DNA of 64,000 bases from Paenibacillus kobensis NBRC 15729 (GTDB lineage Bacteria > Bacillota > Bacilli > Paenibacillales > Paenibacillaceae), in NCBI RefSeq assembly GCF_004000825.1, contig NZ_BILZ01000031.1, forward strand, positions 1-64,000, read 5' to 3'. The translations under genes were made by a program, and so were the position numbers. A model generated the notes under the pieces. The model had not been told where the DNA came from. It saw nothing but the letters and a program-made list of their open reading frames with translations, and searched no databases. Positions within the stretch are counted from its first letter, which is position 1, and each line of letters begins with the position of its first letter. Shown here in pieces: positions 1 through 8,100 of this stretch.

Positions 1-129
1 GTGAAGTCCCTCAATGTTGTAATTCCATCCACTCCGTCCGCGCGGGCGAACCCCCGGGGTTCTCACCCCCTAGGCCAAATCCACCAATAAACAGAAAACC
101 ACGTCCGATGGACGTGGTTTGATTGTTTA
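1..129. other. Host chromosome left of the prophage, no gene seen
   Basis: These bases lie outside the left attachment repeat, so they are host sequence that originally followed the tRNA-Ala gene. I see no open reading frame. A 15-bp palindrome (GAACCCC C GGGGTTC, 48-62) and the tRNA terminator (96-120) are the only structures. Confidence 0.6.
91..120 (-). terminator. Terminator of the original tRNA-Ala gene
   Basis: Perfect 11-bp arms (AAACCACGTCC at 96-106 and its complement at 110-120) enclose three bases. On the minus strand the hairpin is followed by a T-rich stretch (TCTGTTTATT). It lies just past the displaced tRNA 3' half, so it is probably the native terminator of the tRNA gene, cut off from it when the prophage integrated. 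Confidence 0.75.
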
Positions 130-178
130 TTATGGTGGAGCCTAGGGGGATCGAACCCCTGACCTCATCGCTGCCAGC
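130..178. repeat. attL: 49-bp copy of the tRNA-Ala 3' half
   Basis: These 49 bases are identical to 44311-44359, which lie inside the intact tRNA-Ala gene. Identity runs from just past CCA to the anticodon stem and stops abruptly on both sides. This is the classic mark of a phage that integrates into a tRNA gene and restores it with its own copy of the 3' end. Confidence 0.93.
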
Positions 179-251
179 TATGGGCGGCTAGTTTTATGTG
201 TATGTGAGTGGTTGATATGACTGGGTTTTTCGGTATTTGAGTACGATACGT

Positions 252-312
252 ATGTGGTTTGACCACATTTTTGGATAAGTTCGTGGTCAAACATGTGGTC
301 AAGCGTGGTCAG
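252..312. promoter_or_regulatory. Cluster of GTGGTCAA sites, probable left arm sites of the integrase
   Basis: GTGGTCAA or one-base variants occur at 283-290, 295-302 and 305-312, and inverted at 259-266 inside a 17-bp palindrome (252-268). The same octamer is clustered beside attR (44204-44252) and over the integrase promoter. Tyrosine integrases of this type bind arm sites through an N-terminal domain, so these are likely the left arm of the attachment site. Xis or repressor binding is the alternative. Confidence 0.6.
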
Positions 313-896
313 CGTCTTATTTCGTCCACAGCTTGCGTTTGTACAACCTTAAACGGTGCTTCAATGTTGTATCGTGTTTCCGTGATTATCCACAATCGCG
401 GGAACACTTTTTTTTCGTCCGGCTGCCACGCTTCGAACTTCCACTCTTCCGAATGAAAATACTGCTCATACCGTTGCAGTTTATCTCGCATCATCTTATC
501 ACTGTACACAGATCGTTGTATCTCGACATAAAACGGGGTGCGTTGCCATATCATGAACACGTCTGGTTCGGGGTTTCCTTTACCATACTTCGGCTCGACC
601 ACAAAGATTCGCGGTTCTTCGACTTTCGCTACCTGCTTATAGAAGTCCACGATCTCGAGAAAATGGCCCAGTTTTGCACTGTCCTTCTTAATCGAGCTTG
701 GCGACGGGAAGTAAATGTACTGTCGGCGCTCCTTCGACACCTCAATATGACCGTCCCGCCGCAGCCGCTTAAGCACCATATTAGCCTGTGTGGTCGGGTG
801 CTTGACGCCGCCGAAGTGGAGCTCCGCGACGTCATCCCGTGTCATGGCTCTAAACCGCGTCAGGTCCTTTACAATGGCTTTGTCTCTCTCGTTCAT
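309..896 (-). CDS. Replication-relaxation family protein
   Basis: This 195-residue protein has an N-terminal winged-helix-like part (about residues 1-60, with a TRDDVAELHFGG-type start and a basic recognition region) and a C-terminal part containing VEIQRS. That pattern fits the replication-relaxation family of Gram-positive plasmids, ICEs and phages, whose biochemical role is not settled. It starts directly after the stop codon of the FtsK-type gene with GGGGAG upstream, so the two are translated as a pair. The 3' end overlaps the putative integrase arm sites. Confidence 0.7.
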   Translation of the reverse strand: MNERDKAIVKDLTRFRAMTRDDVAELHFGGVKHPTTQANMVLKRLRRDGHIEVSKERRQYIYFPSPSSIKKDSAKLGHFLEIVDFYKQVAKVEEPRIFVVEPKYGKGNPEPDVFMIWQRTPFYVEIQRSVYSDKMMRDKLQRYEQYFHSEEWKFEAWQPDEKKVFPRLWIITETRYNIEAPFKVVQTQAVDEIRR

Positions 897-2108
897 CTAA
901 AGCACTCCCCAAAAGGCCTCTTCTTCCTCAATGACTTCATACTCCACGTCAATCACATCGCCCTTTGACCACGTACGCTTTGTGGTCACTTCTTTATGTG
1001 GCGCCAGCAGCCTCTTTGCCTCTTTCAATTCCAGGTACGGCATCTGAATCATCCTCAATTCCTCGCCCTTCATATACATGCGTCCGCGCTGGCTTAAACG
1101 AATATCTGCAGCTTCCCCGGATCCTAAAGCAATTCGAGAGTTGATCTCGTCGGACTGTCGGAACGCCATCCGTACAGTTAGGTTGTTCTTCAATGCTCCG
1201 TCTAAAATCTTCGAGTCCGGGCGCTGCATGGAGAGGATGAGGAAGACGCCAAGCGCACGACCGATGGAGCTGATGTCCTCGATCATCGCCATGATTTCTT
1301 TCTCTTTGCGCAACAAAGACACCTCATCGATTGCAAGCACGATGTATTTTGGCGGGTTCGGTAGGTCGTCGATATGCGATTCCTCTGCTTTGTCCAGCAG
1401 ATCACCGCGGCGCTTCATCTCCTTATCGATCTTCTGTAGCACGACGGCCAGATCATTCGGCTTTACGACGACTTCTTTTGCTACACCACGAAATAGGTGA
1501 AACTCCGACCGTTTAAGGTCCGCACAATATAGCTCGATATTGTCGCCGTGTGTCTCAATCAATGTGGTCAGTATGGCGCGGATCGCCACCGACTTACCAG
1601 ATCCGGTCTCGCCACTTATAAGAAGATGAGGTTGGTTAACCATGTCATACGACTCCCACCCCTTACGGGACTTGCCAGCGACCACAGGAAGCCTCATGCC
1701 TTGAATTGATGGGACAACGTCCTTTGGGTTATAGTCAAACTGTTTCATATCCGACGGGTAGATGATTAACGTGAACCGGGAACAATCCTCACTAAGATCG
1801 AGATGCGGTCCGAAGCCTTGTTTGAATAACCACAGACTGTTAAAGATAACTTTCGGGTCCATCCCCTTCGGGAGATTGAAGTTTACCTGCATATATTCCG
1901 TAGTACAAGCAATCCTAGAGATGCGCGGGTAAATAAGCCGGTCGTCTTTTCCCTTACCGCGTTTTACACGGACAAATATTTGCCCAGCCTTAAACAGATG
2001 CATAAGTTTCCTACGCGTGACAGTTTCCGGCAACCCCTGATAACACACAAACGCACCCGCGAACGCAGCTGCCGCCACCCCTCCGCTCACTGCCACAACA
2101 CTAATCAT
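897..2108 (-). CDS. FtsK/SpoIIIE-type DNA translocase ATPase
   Basis: The protein has a short N-terminal membrane segment (about residues 1-22, rich in A, V and G), then a RecA-like motor with Walker A GETGSGKS near residue 170, Walker B VLAIDE, and a sensor-type LSMQRPD. It is about 400 residues, shorter than chromosomal FtsK, and has no gamma domain. Family members pump DNA for conjugation, plasmid maintenance or phage functions. The ATG at 2108 is preferred over the upstream GTG because AAAGGGG lies eight bases before it. It is paired with a replication-relaxation gene, a common partnership in Gram-positive mobile elements. Confidence 0.8.
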   Translation of the reverse strand: MISVVAVSGGVAAAAFAGAFVCYQGLPETVTRRKLMHLFKAGQIFVRVKRGKGKDDRLIYPRISRIACTTEYMQVNFNLPKGMDPKVIFNSLWLFKQGFGPHLDLSEDCSRFTLIIYPSDMKQFDYNPKDVVPSIQGMRLPVVAGKSRKGWESYDMVNQPHLLISGETGSGKSVAIRAILTTLIETHGDNIELYCADLKRSEFHLFRGVAKEVVVKPNDLAVVLQKIDKEMKRRGDLLDKAEESHIDDLPNPPKYIVLAIDEVSLLRKEKEIMAMIEDISSIGRALGVFLILSMQRPDSKILDGALKNNLTVRMAFRQSDEINSRIALGSGEAADIRLSQRGRMYMKGEELRMIQMPYLELKEAKRLLAPHKEVTTKRTWSKGDVIDVEYEVIEEEEAFWGVL

Positions 2109-2224
2109 GATGCAGGCCCCTTTAGACACATATAATGTTTTGATTTTAAGAAGCGGCGAATAACTTCGGATAATCGTTGTACTACAAATGCATTAAAACA
2201 ATGGTCATTACATTTGTCACTGCA

Positions 2225-2362
2225 TTATCTAAAGACTGACACAATGGTCGATGCCAAGCCTCCGCATACCTTTGCATCAAATAAATAAGCTGCATATATA
2301 CCGATGGCTAGGGCGACGCCCACCAAGCTGACTCCGGCCAAGTCGATGATGTAGACCTTCAT
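2225..2362 (-). CDS. Tiny membrane protein of the FtsK module
   Basis: This 45-residue protein starts MKVYIID and is mostly one long hydrophobic segment. Its start overlaps the stop of the gene before it (ATGA), which indicates translational coupling. I do not recognise the family. Its place between another small membrane protein and the FtsK-type gene suggests an accessory role at the membrane. Confidence 0.6.
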   Translation of the reverse strand: MKVYIIDLAGVSLVGVALAIGIYAAYLFDAKVCGGLASTIVSVFR

Positions 2363-2556
2363 ACGCCGAACACCCCGAACCGTGCGGCTACGTAATGTAC
2401 TCCGCCCCACCAGAAGTTCCATGCCACATACCCGGCTGCGATGTACCCTATGATTTTGATGAATACGACTTTATCGCCATGTCCGAACTGTTCCATTACA
2501 TGCTCGATAAGCTTGCTCGTTAAAGCGATCCCGGCCACCGTGAATAAGGCGCTCAT
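2359..2556 (-). CDS. Small membrane protein of the FtsK module
   Basis: This 65-residue protein has two likely membrane segments, one at the N-terminus and one around IIGYIAAGYVAWNFWW. It overlaps both neighbours by four bases (2553-2556 and 2359-2362), so it is part of a tightly coupled operon ending in the FtsK-type and replication-relaxation genes. The family is not recognised. Small two-segment membrane proteins often accompany FtsK/TcpA-like ATPases in mobile elements. Confidence 0.65.
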   Translation of the reverse strand: MSALFTVAGIALTSKLIEHVMEQFGHGDKVVFIKIIGYIAAGYVAWNFWWGGVHYVAARFGVFGV

Positions 2557-2765
2557 GCGATCCCCTCCTGTAACTCAAATGACTCAAGCAGGCCCAGCCA
2601 GTTTCCGAAGCACTCTAACTCGTCGTCGTGCCGATAGACTTCGTGATGCGTGATGCCGTTGCCGTAGAAATAGTAGCTGCTAATGTCGCTGCCATGCCGG
2701 CTGTAAATGCAAATGACGCCGCAATCGTTGACAATCAACAACTTGCCGATTTTAACGTGATGCAT
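2553..2765 (-). CDS. Hypothetical protein, first gene of the FtsK module
   Basis: This soluble-looking protein of 70 residues has a mixed, acidic C-terminal half (YRHDDELECFGNWLGLLE). A strong ribosome site (CAGGAGG) lies before the ATG. It is the first of five coupled leftward genes and is divergent from the XRE regulator at 2899. No family recognised. Confidence 0.6.
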   Translation of the reverse strand: MHHVKIGKLLIVNDCGVICIYSRHGSDISSYYFYGNGITHHEVYRHDDELECFGNWLGLLESFELQEGIA

Positions 2766-2791
2766 ATTTCGTCGCCTCCTGTCGGGTTGTT

Positions 2792-2805
2792 GATACCAAT
2801 GTATC
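2792..2805. promoter_or_regulatory. Palindrome between divergent operons
   Basis: GATAC-CAAT-GTATC lies between the leftward FtsK module and the rightward XRE gene. It resembles the GATACA-N3-TGTATC operators at 23491 and 42030 but its spacing is one base shorter. It may be an operator for the neighbouring XRE protein. Confidence 0.3.
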
Positions 2806-2898
2806 GAGTGGCGTTTGTCCGTTATTCCAACTTTCGTTTACAAACTATGGGGATAAATTTTGAGAGAGTTGTCCATGATAGGGCTAGGAGGGATTCCT

Positions 2899-3120
2899 AT
2901 GTACCCATCATGGCAGAAAGAACGTTCGAGGCTTGGAAAGTGGTTGGACCTTCATGGGCGGTCGCAGGAGTGGCTTGCAGAGGTAACGGGGATTAGTAAC
3001 AATTCAATCTCTGACCTATGTAGCGGAGTGACTTCAAACCCGAGGAGTGCAACGCGGGCTAAAATAATAAAAGCACTTAGTCAGATCGATCCCGACGTAA
3101 GTGCTTCTGATTTTTGGTAG
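2899..3120 (+). CDS. XRE-family DNA-binding regulator
   Basis: This 73-residue protein is a single helix-turn-helix domain: SQEWLAEVTGISNNSISDLC is the usual helix 2-turn-helix 3 region. The start at 2899 is chosen over upstream in-frame ATGs because AGGAGGG lies six bases before it. It is the only rightward gene in this part and is divergent from the FtsK module, so it may control that module. Its last codons overlap a terminator hairpin and it ends base-to-base with yolD, which runs the other way. Confidence 0.82.
   Translation: MYPSWQKERSRLGKWLDLHGRSQEWLAEVTGISNNSISDLCSGVTSNPRSATRAKIIKALSQIDPDVSASDFW
3071..3115. terminator. Bidirectional terminator between XRE gene and late operon end
   Basis: Nine-bp perfect arms (AAGCACTTA 3071-3079, TAAGTGCTT 3098-3106) enclose an 18-base loop. 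On the plus strand CTGATTTTT follows, and on the minus strand TTATTATTTT follows. It lies inside the 3' coding end of the XRE gene and just past the yolD stop, so it can end both converging transcripts. Confidence 0.75.
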
Positions 3121-3432
3121 TCATTCTGCTGCAATGATATCCGTGAATTTGATCCACTCGCCAGCAATACGGATACGCGATTGATCTACGCGCTCCACAA
3201 CGCCCGTTTCAGAGCGTTCGTTAAACGGGTCATATATTTGAATTGTAACTTCTGTCTGGTCCATGAACGACTTGCTGACGGCTGCAGCGATGGCCTCGGC
3301 CTCGTCAAAGTCGATGTTCGGACGGATGCGCCGGCGTTCCTCTTTTCGCATTTCGACTAACGCTTTCTTATGTTCAGGGAGCATCATGCGGGACGATTCC
3401 CAAAACCCGTTACCGGTTAACTTTTTACTCAT
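3121..3432 (-). CDS. YolD-like protein
   Basis: This 103-residue protein has the family signature near its start (LTGNGFWESSRMMLPEHK) and a C-terminal beta-rich part. YolD-like proteins are found in Bacillus phages such as SPbeta next to UV-damage genes. The start at 3432 has GAGGTGA upstream. A LexA-type SOS box lies 17 bases before it and a terminator separates it from the lysis genes, so it probably has its own SOS-induced promoter. Confidence 0.82.
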   Translation of the reverse strand: MSKKLTGNGFWESSRMMLPEHKKALVEMRKEERRRIRPNIDFDEAEAIAAAVSKSFMDQTEVTIQIYDPFNERSETGVVERVDQSRIRIAGEWIKFTDIIAAE

Positions 3433-3448
3433 GCGGTCACCTCGTTTA

Positions 3449-3460
3449 GAACGTATGTTC
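3449..3460. promoter_or_regulatory. LexA (DinR) SOS box of yolD
   Basis: GAACGTATGTTC matches the Gram-positive LexA core GAAC-N4-GTTC, including the preferred purine and pyrimidine positions. The flanking bases are A and T instead of C and G. It lies just upstream of the yolD ribosome site, where bound LexA would block expression until DNA damage. Confidence 0.65.
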
Positions 3461-3472
3461 TTATTAAAGCAC

Positions 3473-3498
3473 AAAAAAAGAGGGGCTACAAGAGCCCC
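3473..3498 (-). terminator. Terminator after the lysis genes
   Basis: On the minus strand GGGGCT and AGCCCC form a 6-bp stem with a 5-base loop, followed by a T-run. It overlaps the last codons of the amidase gene and separates the late operon from yolD. Confidence 0.8.
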
Positions 3499-4325
3499 CG
3501 TTGCTTCATGACGTCCGCGATCAACAACAGCTTGCGGACGGCCTCGTTCTGGAACTTGCCGCCCTGCGCCTCTTGGTAAAGCCACAACACGCGCTCTGCG
3601 ATATCCTTCGGTGTATTGTATCCTGTGATCTCCGCAAGCCACATCAGTTTAATTTCAGCAGCTACACTCCATCTTGGATCGTTGTAATGGTCATAAAGTG
3701 CTTGCACCCTTTCAGCAGCAGCGTATGCCTGTATACGCGTGGCGGAAAGTGTTTGCTCATACTGTTGCTGCTCCTCGATGTGCAGTGCCAATTCGGCTAC
3801 TTCTGCCCGTATGAGGTTGATATCAGTACAAGGGCATGATGTAGCTGACACCTCGTTATGAGCCTTGATTTTGATGTTCGGCCAGATGCTTTTTACGAGC
3901 AGAATGCCTGCGTACAGCATTTGACGCTCTACGGTGGTCATAGAGCGCTTTGACAGGTCACCACGGATGGAAATGCCTATGCTGTTATGATTGGCCCCAC
4001 GCGCGTGTGTTGTGTACGCTAAAAGGTCGTTTGTCTGCACTAACCGGTTGCCGTCGACGCACAAGCTGTAGGCGATCCCCGGCCAGTCGTGGGCGGTTAT
4101 GTGATACTTAGCTTGATTGGCAAGTGGAGCTTCTGACGCCATATGATGGACGATTAGGTTCTCTACTTCGTCAAATTTGCGCCGGCCCCATGTTTTAGTG
4201 GGGTGCTTCGGCAGTTGATCCGTAATATCCTCGATAGGCGGCACGTCATACGGAAGCCCGAATTTCATCGTCAAGCCCCGTAAAGTCTTCGGTGTCTGTT
4301 GGCTGATTGATGTTGATTGCGACAT
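3486..4325 (-). CDS. Endolysin, N-acetylmuramoyl-L-alanine amidase
   Basis: This 279-residue protein has an Amidase_2/PGRP-type domain at about residues 50-180. Zinc ligands are visible: VHHMAS (first His), KAHNEVSATSCPC (second His and Cys). Together they cleave the bond between muramic acid and L-alanine in the host wall. The C-terminal third (about 185-279) is rich in helices and Trp/Tyr and probably binds the wall. The start at 4325 has AAAGGAG nine bases upstream, but this gives an unusual 80-base overlap with the holin gene; MKFGLPY at 4268 is the alternative. Confidence 0.88.
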   Translation of the reverse strand: MSQSTSISQQTPKTLRGLTMKFGLPYDVPPIEDITDQLPKHPTKTWGRRKFDEVENLIVHHMASEAPLANQAKYHITAHDWPGIAYSLCVDGNRLVQTNDLLAYTTHARGANHNSIGISIRGDLSKRSMTTVERQMLYAGILLVKSIWPNIKIKAHNEVSATSCPCTDINLIRAEVAELALHIEEQQQYEQTLSATRIQAYAAAERVQALYDHYNDPRWSVAAEIKLMWLAEITGYNTPKDIAERVLWLYQEAQGGKFQNEAVRKLLLIADVMKQRGLL

Positions 4326-4695
4326 TGGTCGTCACTCCTTTCGCTTTAGACTCCCAAACGTCTTTGATTCCTTTGCCGGTTATAAAGGTCATTGCTATAC
4401 CGGCGATCCATAGGATATCTTCTGTTCCCAGGTCAATCCCCATGTACTGGGTAAAGCCGATCAGTACACAGGAGATGATTAGCGTAGCGAACTTTGTTTT
4501 GCTCCATTTGACCAGTTCGCCATTCTTGTGCTTCTGGATGTCAACGAGCAACTGCGCGAAAATGAAGTTTACCGAGACGGCGATTGATGCGCCGAGTTCT
4601 ACCTCATCCAAGTTCCAGCCGAACCGTTTGTTGACGGCTATAGCGAACATCGTGAATACCGCCGTGATGAACTTCGGATCAAGAAACTTTGACAC
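4246..4695 (-). CDS. Holin-like membrane protein
   Basis: This 149-residue protein has three probable membrane segments (around FITAVFTMFAIAV, IAVSVNFIFAQLL and ISCVLIGFTQYMG, with WIAGIAMTFITG following) and an acidic tail. Size, topology and position directly before the endolysin support a holin that opens the membrane at lysis. The GTG at 4695 is preferred: AAGGAG lies ten bases upstream, while upstream in-frame starts have none. Confidence 0.72.
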   Translation of the reverse strand: MSKFLDPKFITAVFTMFAIAVNKRFGWNLDEVELGASIAVSVNFIFAQLLVDIQKHKNGELVKWSKTKFATLIISCVLIGFTQYMGIDLGTEDILWIAGIAMTFITGKGIKDVWESKAKGVTTNVAININQPTDTEDFTGLDDEIRASV

Positions 4696-4918
4696 TTTGA
4701 CCACTCTCCTTATTCCCCGGCGGCATGCCTCCGGTAACAATAAAAACGGCCTCCTGAAGTTCAGGAGAGCCGTTCTGCATGATTTCTTCGTATTTGTATT
4801 CGGCCGGTCCGGTGTACCATAGCTTTTCCTCTACCTCCGGCCCGTTCAACTCTCGGATTTGACTCGACATTTGAGAGTTCACAGCGCAGGACTGTGGGCT
4901 CATTTCAATTGATCCCAT
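4679..4918 (-). CDS. Hypothetical protein before the holin
   Basis: This 79-residue hydrophilic protein starts MGSIEMSPQS with GGAGG six bases upstream. Its stop lies 17 bases inside the holin gene. Genes of this type at the tail-lysis border often encode small structural or lysis-timing proteins, but I do not recognise the family. Confidence 0.6.
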   Translation of the reverse strand: MGSIEMSPQSCAVNSQMSSQIRELNGPEVEEKLWYTGPAEYKYEEIMQNGSPELQEAVFIVTGGMPPGNKESGQSVKVS

Positions 4919-4935
4919 AGCGCACCTCCAAAACA

Positions 4936-4971
4936 AAAAGAGCCGTGGGATGCTTTCCCAACGACTCTTTT
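4936..4971 (-). terminator. Terminator between virion and lysis genes
   Basis: On the minus strand AAGAGTCG-TTGGGA pairs with TCCCACGGCTCTT across a short AAGCA loop, followed by TTTTTG. It lies upstream of the lysis genes, which have no obvious promoter of their own, so some readthrough is needed for their expression. Confidence 0.7.
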
Positions 4972-5007
4972 CGATATAATATTACAACAATTGTACATAT
5001 TTGTAAA

Positions 5008-5145
5008 CTAATTATCCGAATTATATTGCTGTTCTTCCGTATAATCGACGCTTCTGCCTCCCCCATATCCACCAGTTGTAAGAAGGTATAGGGTTATCAA
5101 GATAACTACTAGGATAATCAATCTTTCGCCTGTCTTTTGACTCAT
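5008..5145 (-). CDS. Tiny membrane protein
   Basis: This 45-residue protein has one hydrophobic segment (LIILVVILITLYLL), then TTGGYGGG and an acidic tail. It begins nine bases after the stop of the 1514-residue gene, with AGGCGGTG upstream. The Gly-Tyr-Gly patch is reminiscent of small YjcZ-like sporulation proteins, but the match is too short to name. It may be a second lysis-related membrane peptide. Confidence 0.55.
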   Translation of the reverse strand: MSQKTGERLIILVVILITLYLLTTGGYGGGRSVDYTEEQQYNSDN

Positions 5146-5153
5146 CGCACCGC

Positions 5154-8100
5154 CTACTTTCCTAATCCTTTTGCGGCTACCTCATTCATCTGCGCGTCTA
5201 GAATGTCGAGTTTGGCACGTTTTTCAGCGCCACTCATTGCCTCATCCTTCTGAATGGCTTTGTATTGCTTATTTAGAGCAGATACGATCTTTTCCGCCGC
5301 TTTCATTCGGAGATAGTCAGGATCATTAAACGGCCGTTCATTCAAGTCGGCAGAAGCTTTCTTGGCACTAAGTCTTCCCCATAATTTATAGAATTCGTCT
5401 CGAACTTGACCACCTCCTGCTGTATTGACGAAAAAGGACTTGGCGAATGCTTGCTCTTGCCATTCTTTCGCTGGTCGGGTCGGGCCTTGTTTCCCTCTTA
5501 TACCATTGATAGCAGCGTCAATACCCGACACGGCATATTGGCCAAGCCCCGCCGTATAGCCTTTGATAGTATTATCTATGATTTTCGGGCTGGCAAAATT
5601 CGACTCTTTCAATGGAGAATGACTAAGAATATTCCCGATTCCTTTTGCTGTCTCGCTGGTATAGATGCCGAACTGGTCTTTCTTCTCGAATCGTTGCTCG
5701 CCTTGGTTAACGATCGGCGCATTCCGGAAGAATGAGTGATTAGTAATTGCCTCTAGCAGCGGTGTTAATGCTGTCATCATTACAGGCGGAGTAAAAGTCG
5801 ATAGCAAGGTCCGGCCGTAATTGTTGAAAGCCTCTGGATCGTTCTTATCCAACCATTCCATTACGCGCTCTGCTCCTGTAGAAAAGAGCATGCCCGCCTC
5901 GAACGGTTTCGGGATCCGGGCAAACACGCCTGCACCAGGAATACCGACAATGAAAAAATTATCCTTCTGCCATTGCGGTATGTTATCGTACTCTGCTTTC
6001 ATGTCGTCAGGAAGATTCTTATTCCAGTAGTATAGACCGATTGCCGGAACTACCAGCGTCGCCGTTGCTCTCGTCAAGAAAGATGTTTTGTTTTCCATGA
6101 ATGAACGCGCCATTTTGTCCGTTCCTTGCAGCGCTGCATTCAAGAACGCTACTGCTCGGTTTGCCTGCCGGATCGCCGTGCCGGCTCGATTAAAGTCCAT
6201 CAAATCGCGCGCGGTATATGCAGCTTCTTCAAGGCTACCAGTCTTCCGTAGTGTCTTATTGAAGGCACCAACTTTGGTTGATAACTCTGATACCTCCGCA
6301 GCTTTCCGCAAGCCTCCTATGACCGTCTTAGCGGGCGTATAACCTGAAAGCATCTTAGCCAGCTCTTTAGGACTTGTGACGATGTTTAGAGCCTTATCTT
6401 TCAACGACCTCTTGAACACGGCTTCCATCGCCTCGCGGCTCGCATCCCGGTCCAACGACATTACAGTGCTCATTGCACCGCCACTCGAAAGGAATTGGTC
6501 GAACGTCTTCGTTTTCCCTAATACATGGAACATTCCTTTTGCGAAGTCCACCGGATTAAATCCGTACTTCGTGCTGTTGATCGTCGCTCCCAAGATATCG
6601 CGGAATGCGTTTCGTATCGTGAATTCTGGCGTCAGCACAGCACCCGCGCGCAGCATTGAAGCAGCTCCGCCTAGGAACTTGATGAGTGAGTTTGTGGATT
6701 CCGCATCTAATGACAGCATTGCGTTGTATAGGTCGGCATCCCTCACCTTATAGGATTGCCGTACGCCATTCTCGTAAACGCTCACCACATGCTCCGCTAC
6801 GGATGATCCGCCTTTTCCAAGTGACTCCACCCAGCGGCCGGCACCTTCAACCTTCGATAGCTCCGCCAGTTGCAGACCCACTTTATTCTTCGCCGCGGCA
6901 TTCATAACTAGCATTGTGTTTTTGACGATCGATTCAATTGGGTTGATAATGGTCCGCGTCGAACCTTCTTCCGACATAGACTTAATCGGGTTCGAGATAT
7001 TCGCGAAGCCCTTCGAAGCGCCAAATCCACCATTTTTGAATCCGGCGATTGCGTCATCATCGAAATACCGCATGAACGGAACATAGTTCGGATACTTGCT
7101 TCGCATCGCTTGAACAGACTGTCTTGAAAGAATCTGCGCATCCACAAGAATATCCTGCAGATGATGGTTGAACTTGATGATTCCTTGTTGGACCGCCTGC
7201 ATTTCAGGGGTGTCAAGTTTGCGCAGCACTGCTTGGATCTGGTCATCGTCAAACGGAACTTGTTTGCCCATCGCTTTCAGATCGACAGCATGCTTAACTG
7301 CTAAATACGTCGATAGGTCAGTTTCGCTAACACCTAACTTTTCTATTGGCGCTACGATCTGACGAAGCCCCTCGCTGACCTTATTGCCTTTCGCGTCATA
7401 AATCCCCCGGGTAATCGCAAGTTTCGCACGTTCTCCAATACCACGACTTAACCGCGCCATTTTATATATCGAGTCATTCCCGACGCCAACTTTCTTTTTG
7501 AGCGCCACTTCAACCAATTTCAATGGATTGAGATCGTCTAAGAACTTTGTGTAGGTACGCTCCCAACTGAAAGGCTGTTTGCCTTTGGAACTATCGAAGT
7601 CGAGAAGCCCCTTTGCTTGATTGTAATAGCCTTGTGTGATCCAAGTATCGACGTCACCGGCGGATGCTTCTAATCCTTTCATGGTCTTGGCGTCGAGTCG
7701 ACCATCGAAAAACTCGGTAAACTTCGGCGCAAGTCTCTTGGCTGTATTCGGATCCGTGAGACGGAGGCGAACATATTCCGCAACGCCTTCCTCCGGGATT
7801 TGATTAGGTTGATATGCAGCAAGATTAAGCGTTCTGTTGTTTCTCGCAACAGCAGCCAACTCTTGATGGAATTGAGGATCGTCCTTTAATTTGAATCGTT
7901 TATCCAAGTTGTGCCCGACTTCATGAGCAATGACTTGAAGGTCTTCCGCCATTCGTGTGCGAACGACTTCCGGCTGAACTTTAAATTGACCAAGCACTGC
8001 GCGTCCGCCAGATAATCTGCCCGTATCAATAACTACCCCCAGATTTTTCCGAAGATTTGAAACCACTTTATTACGGTTGATGGTTCTTTCATTCTGCGTC

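Noticed and set aside
48-62. 15-bp palindrome at the left edge as part of the phage
   Set aside because: It lies outside attL, so it belongs to the host; no function can be argued.
2792-2805. GATAC-CAAT-GTATC as a third copy of the late/agr operator
   Set aside because: Spacing between half sites is one base shorter, which would rotate them relative to each other; no -10/-35 in the same register.
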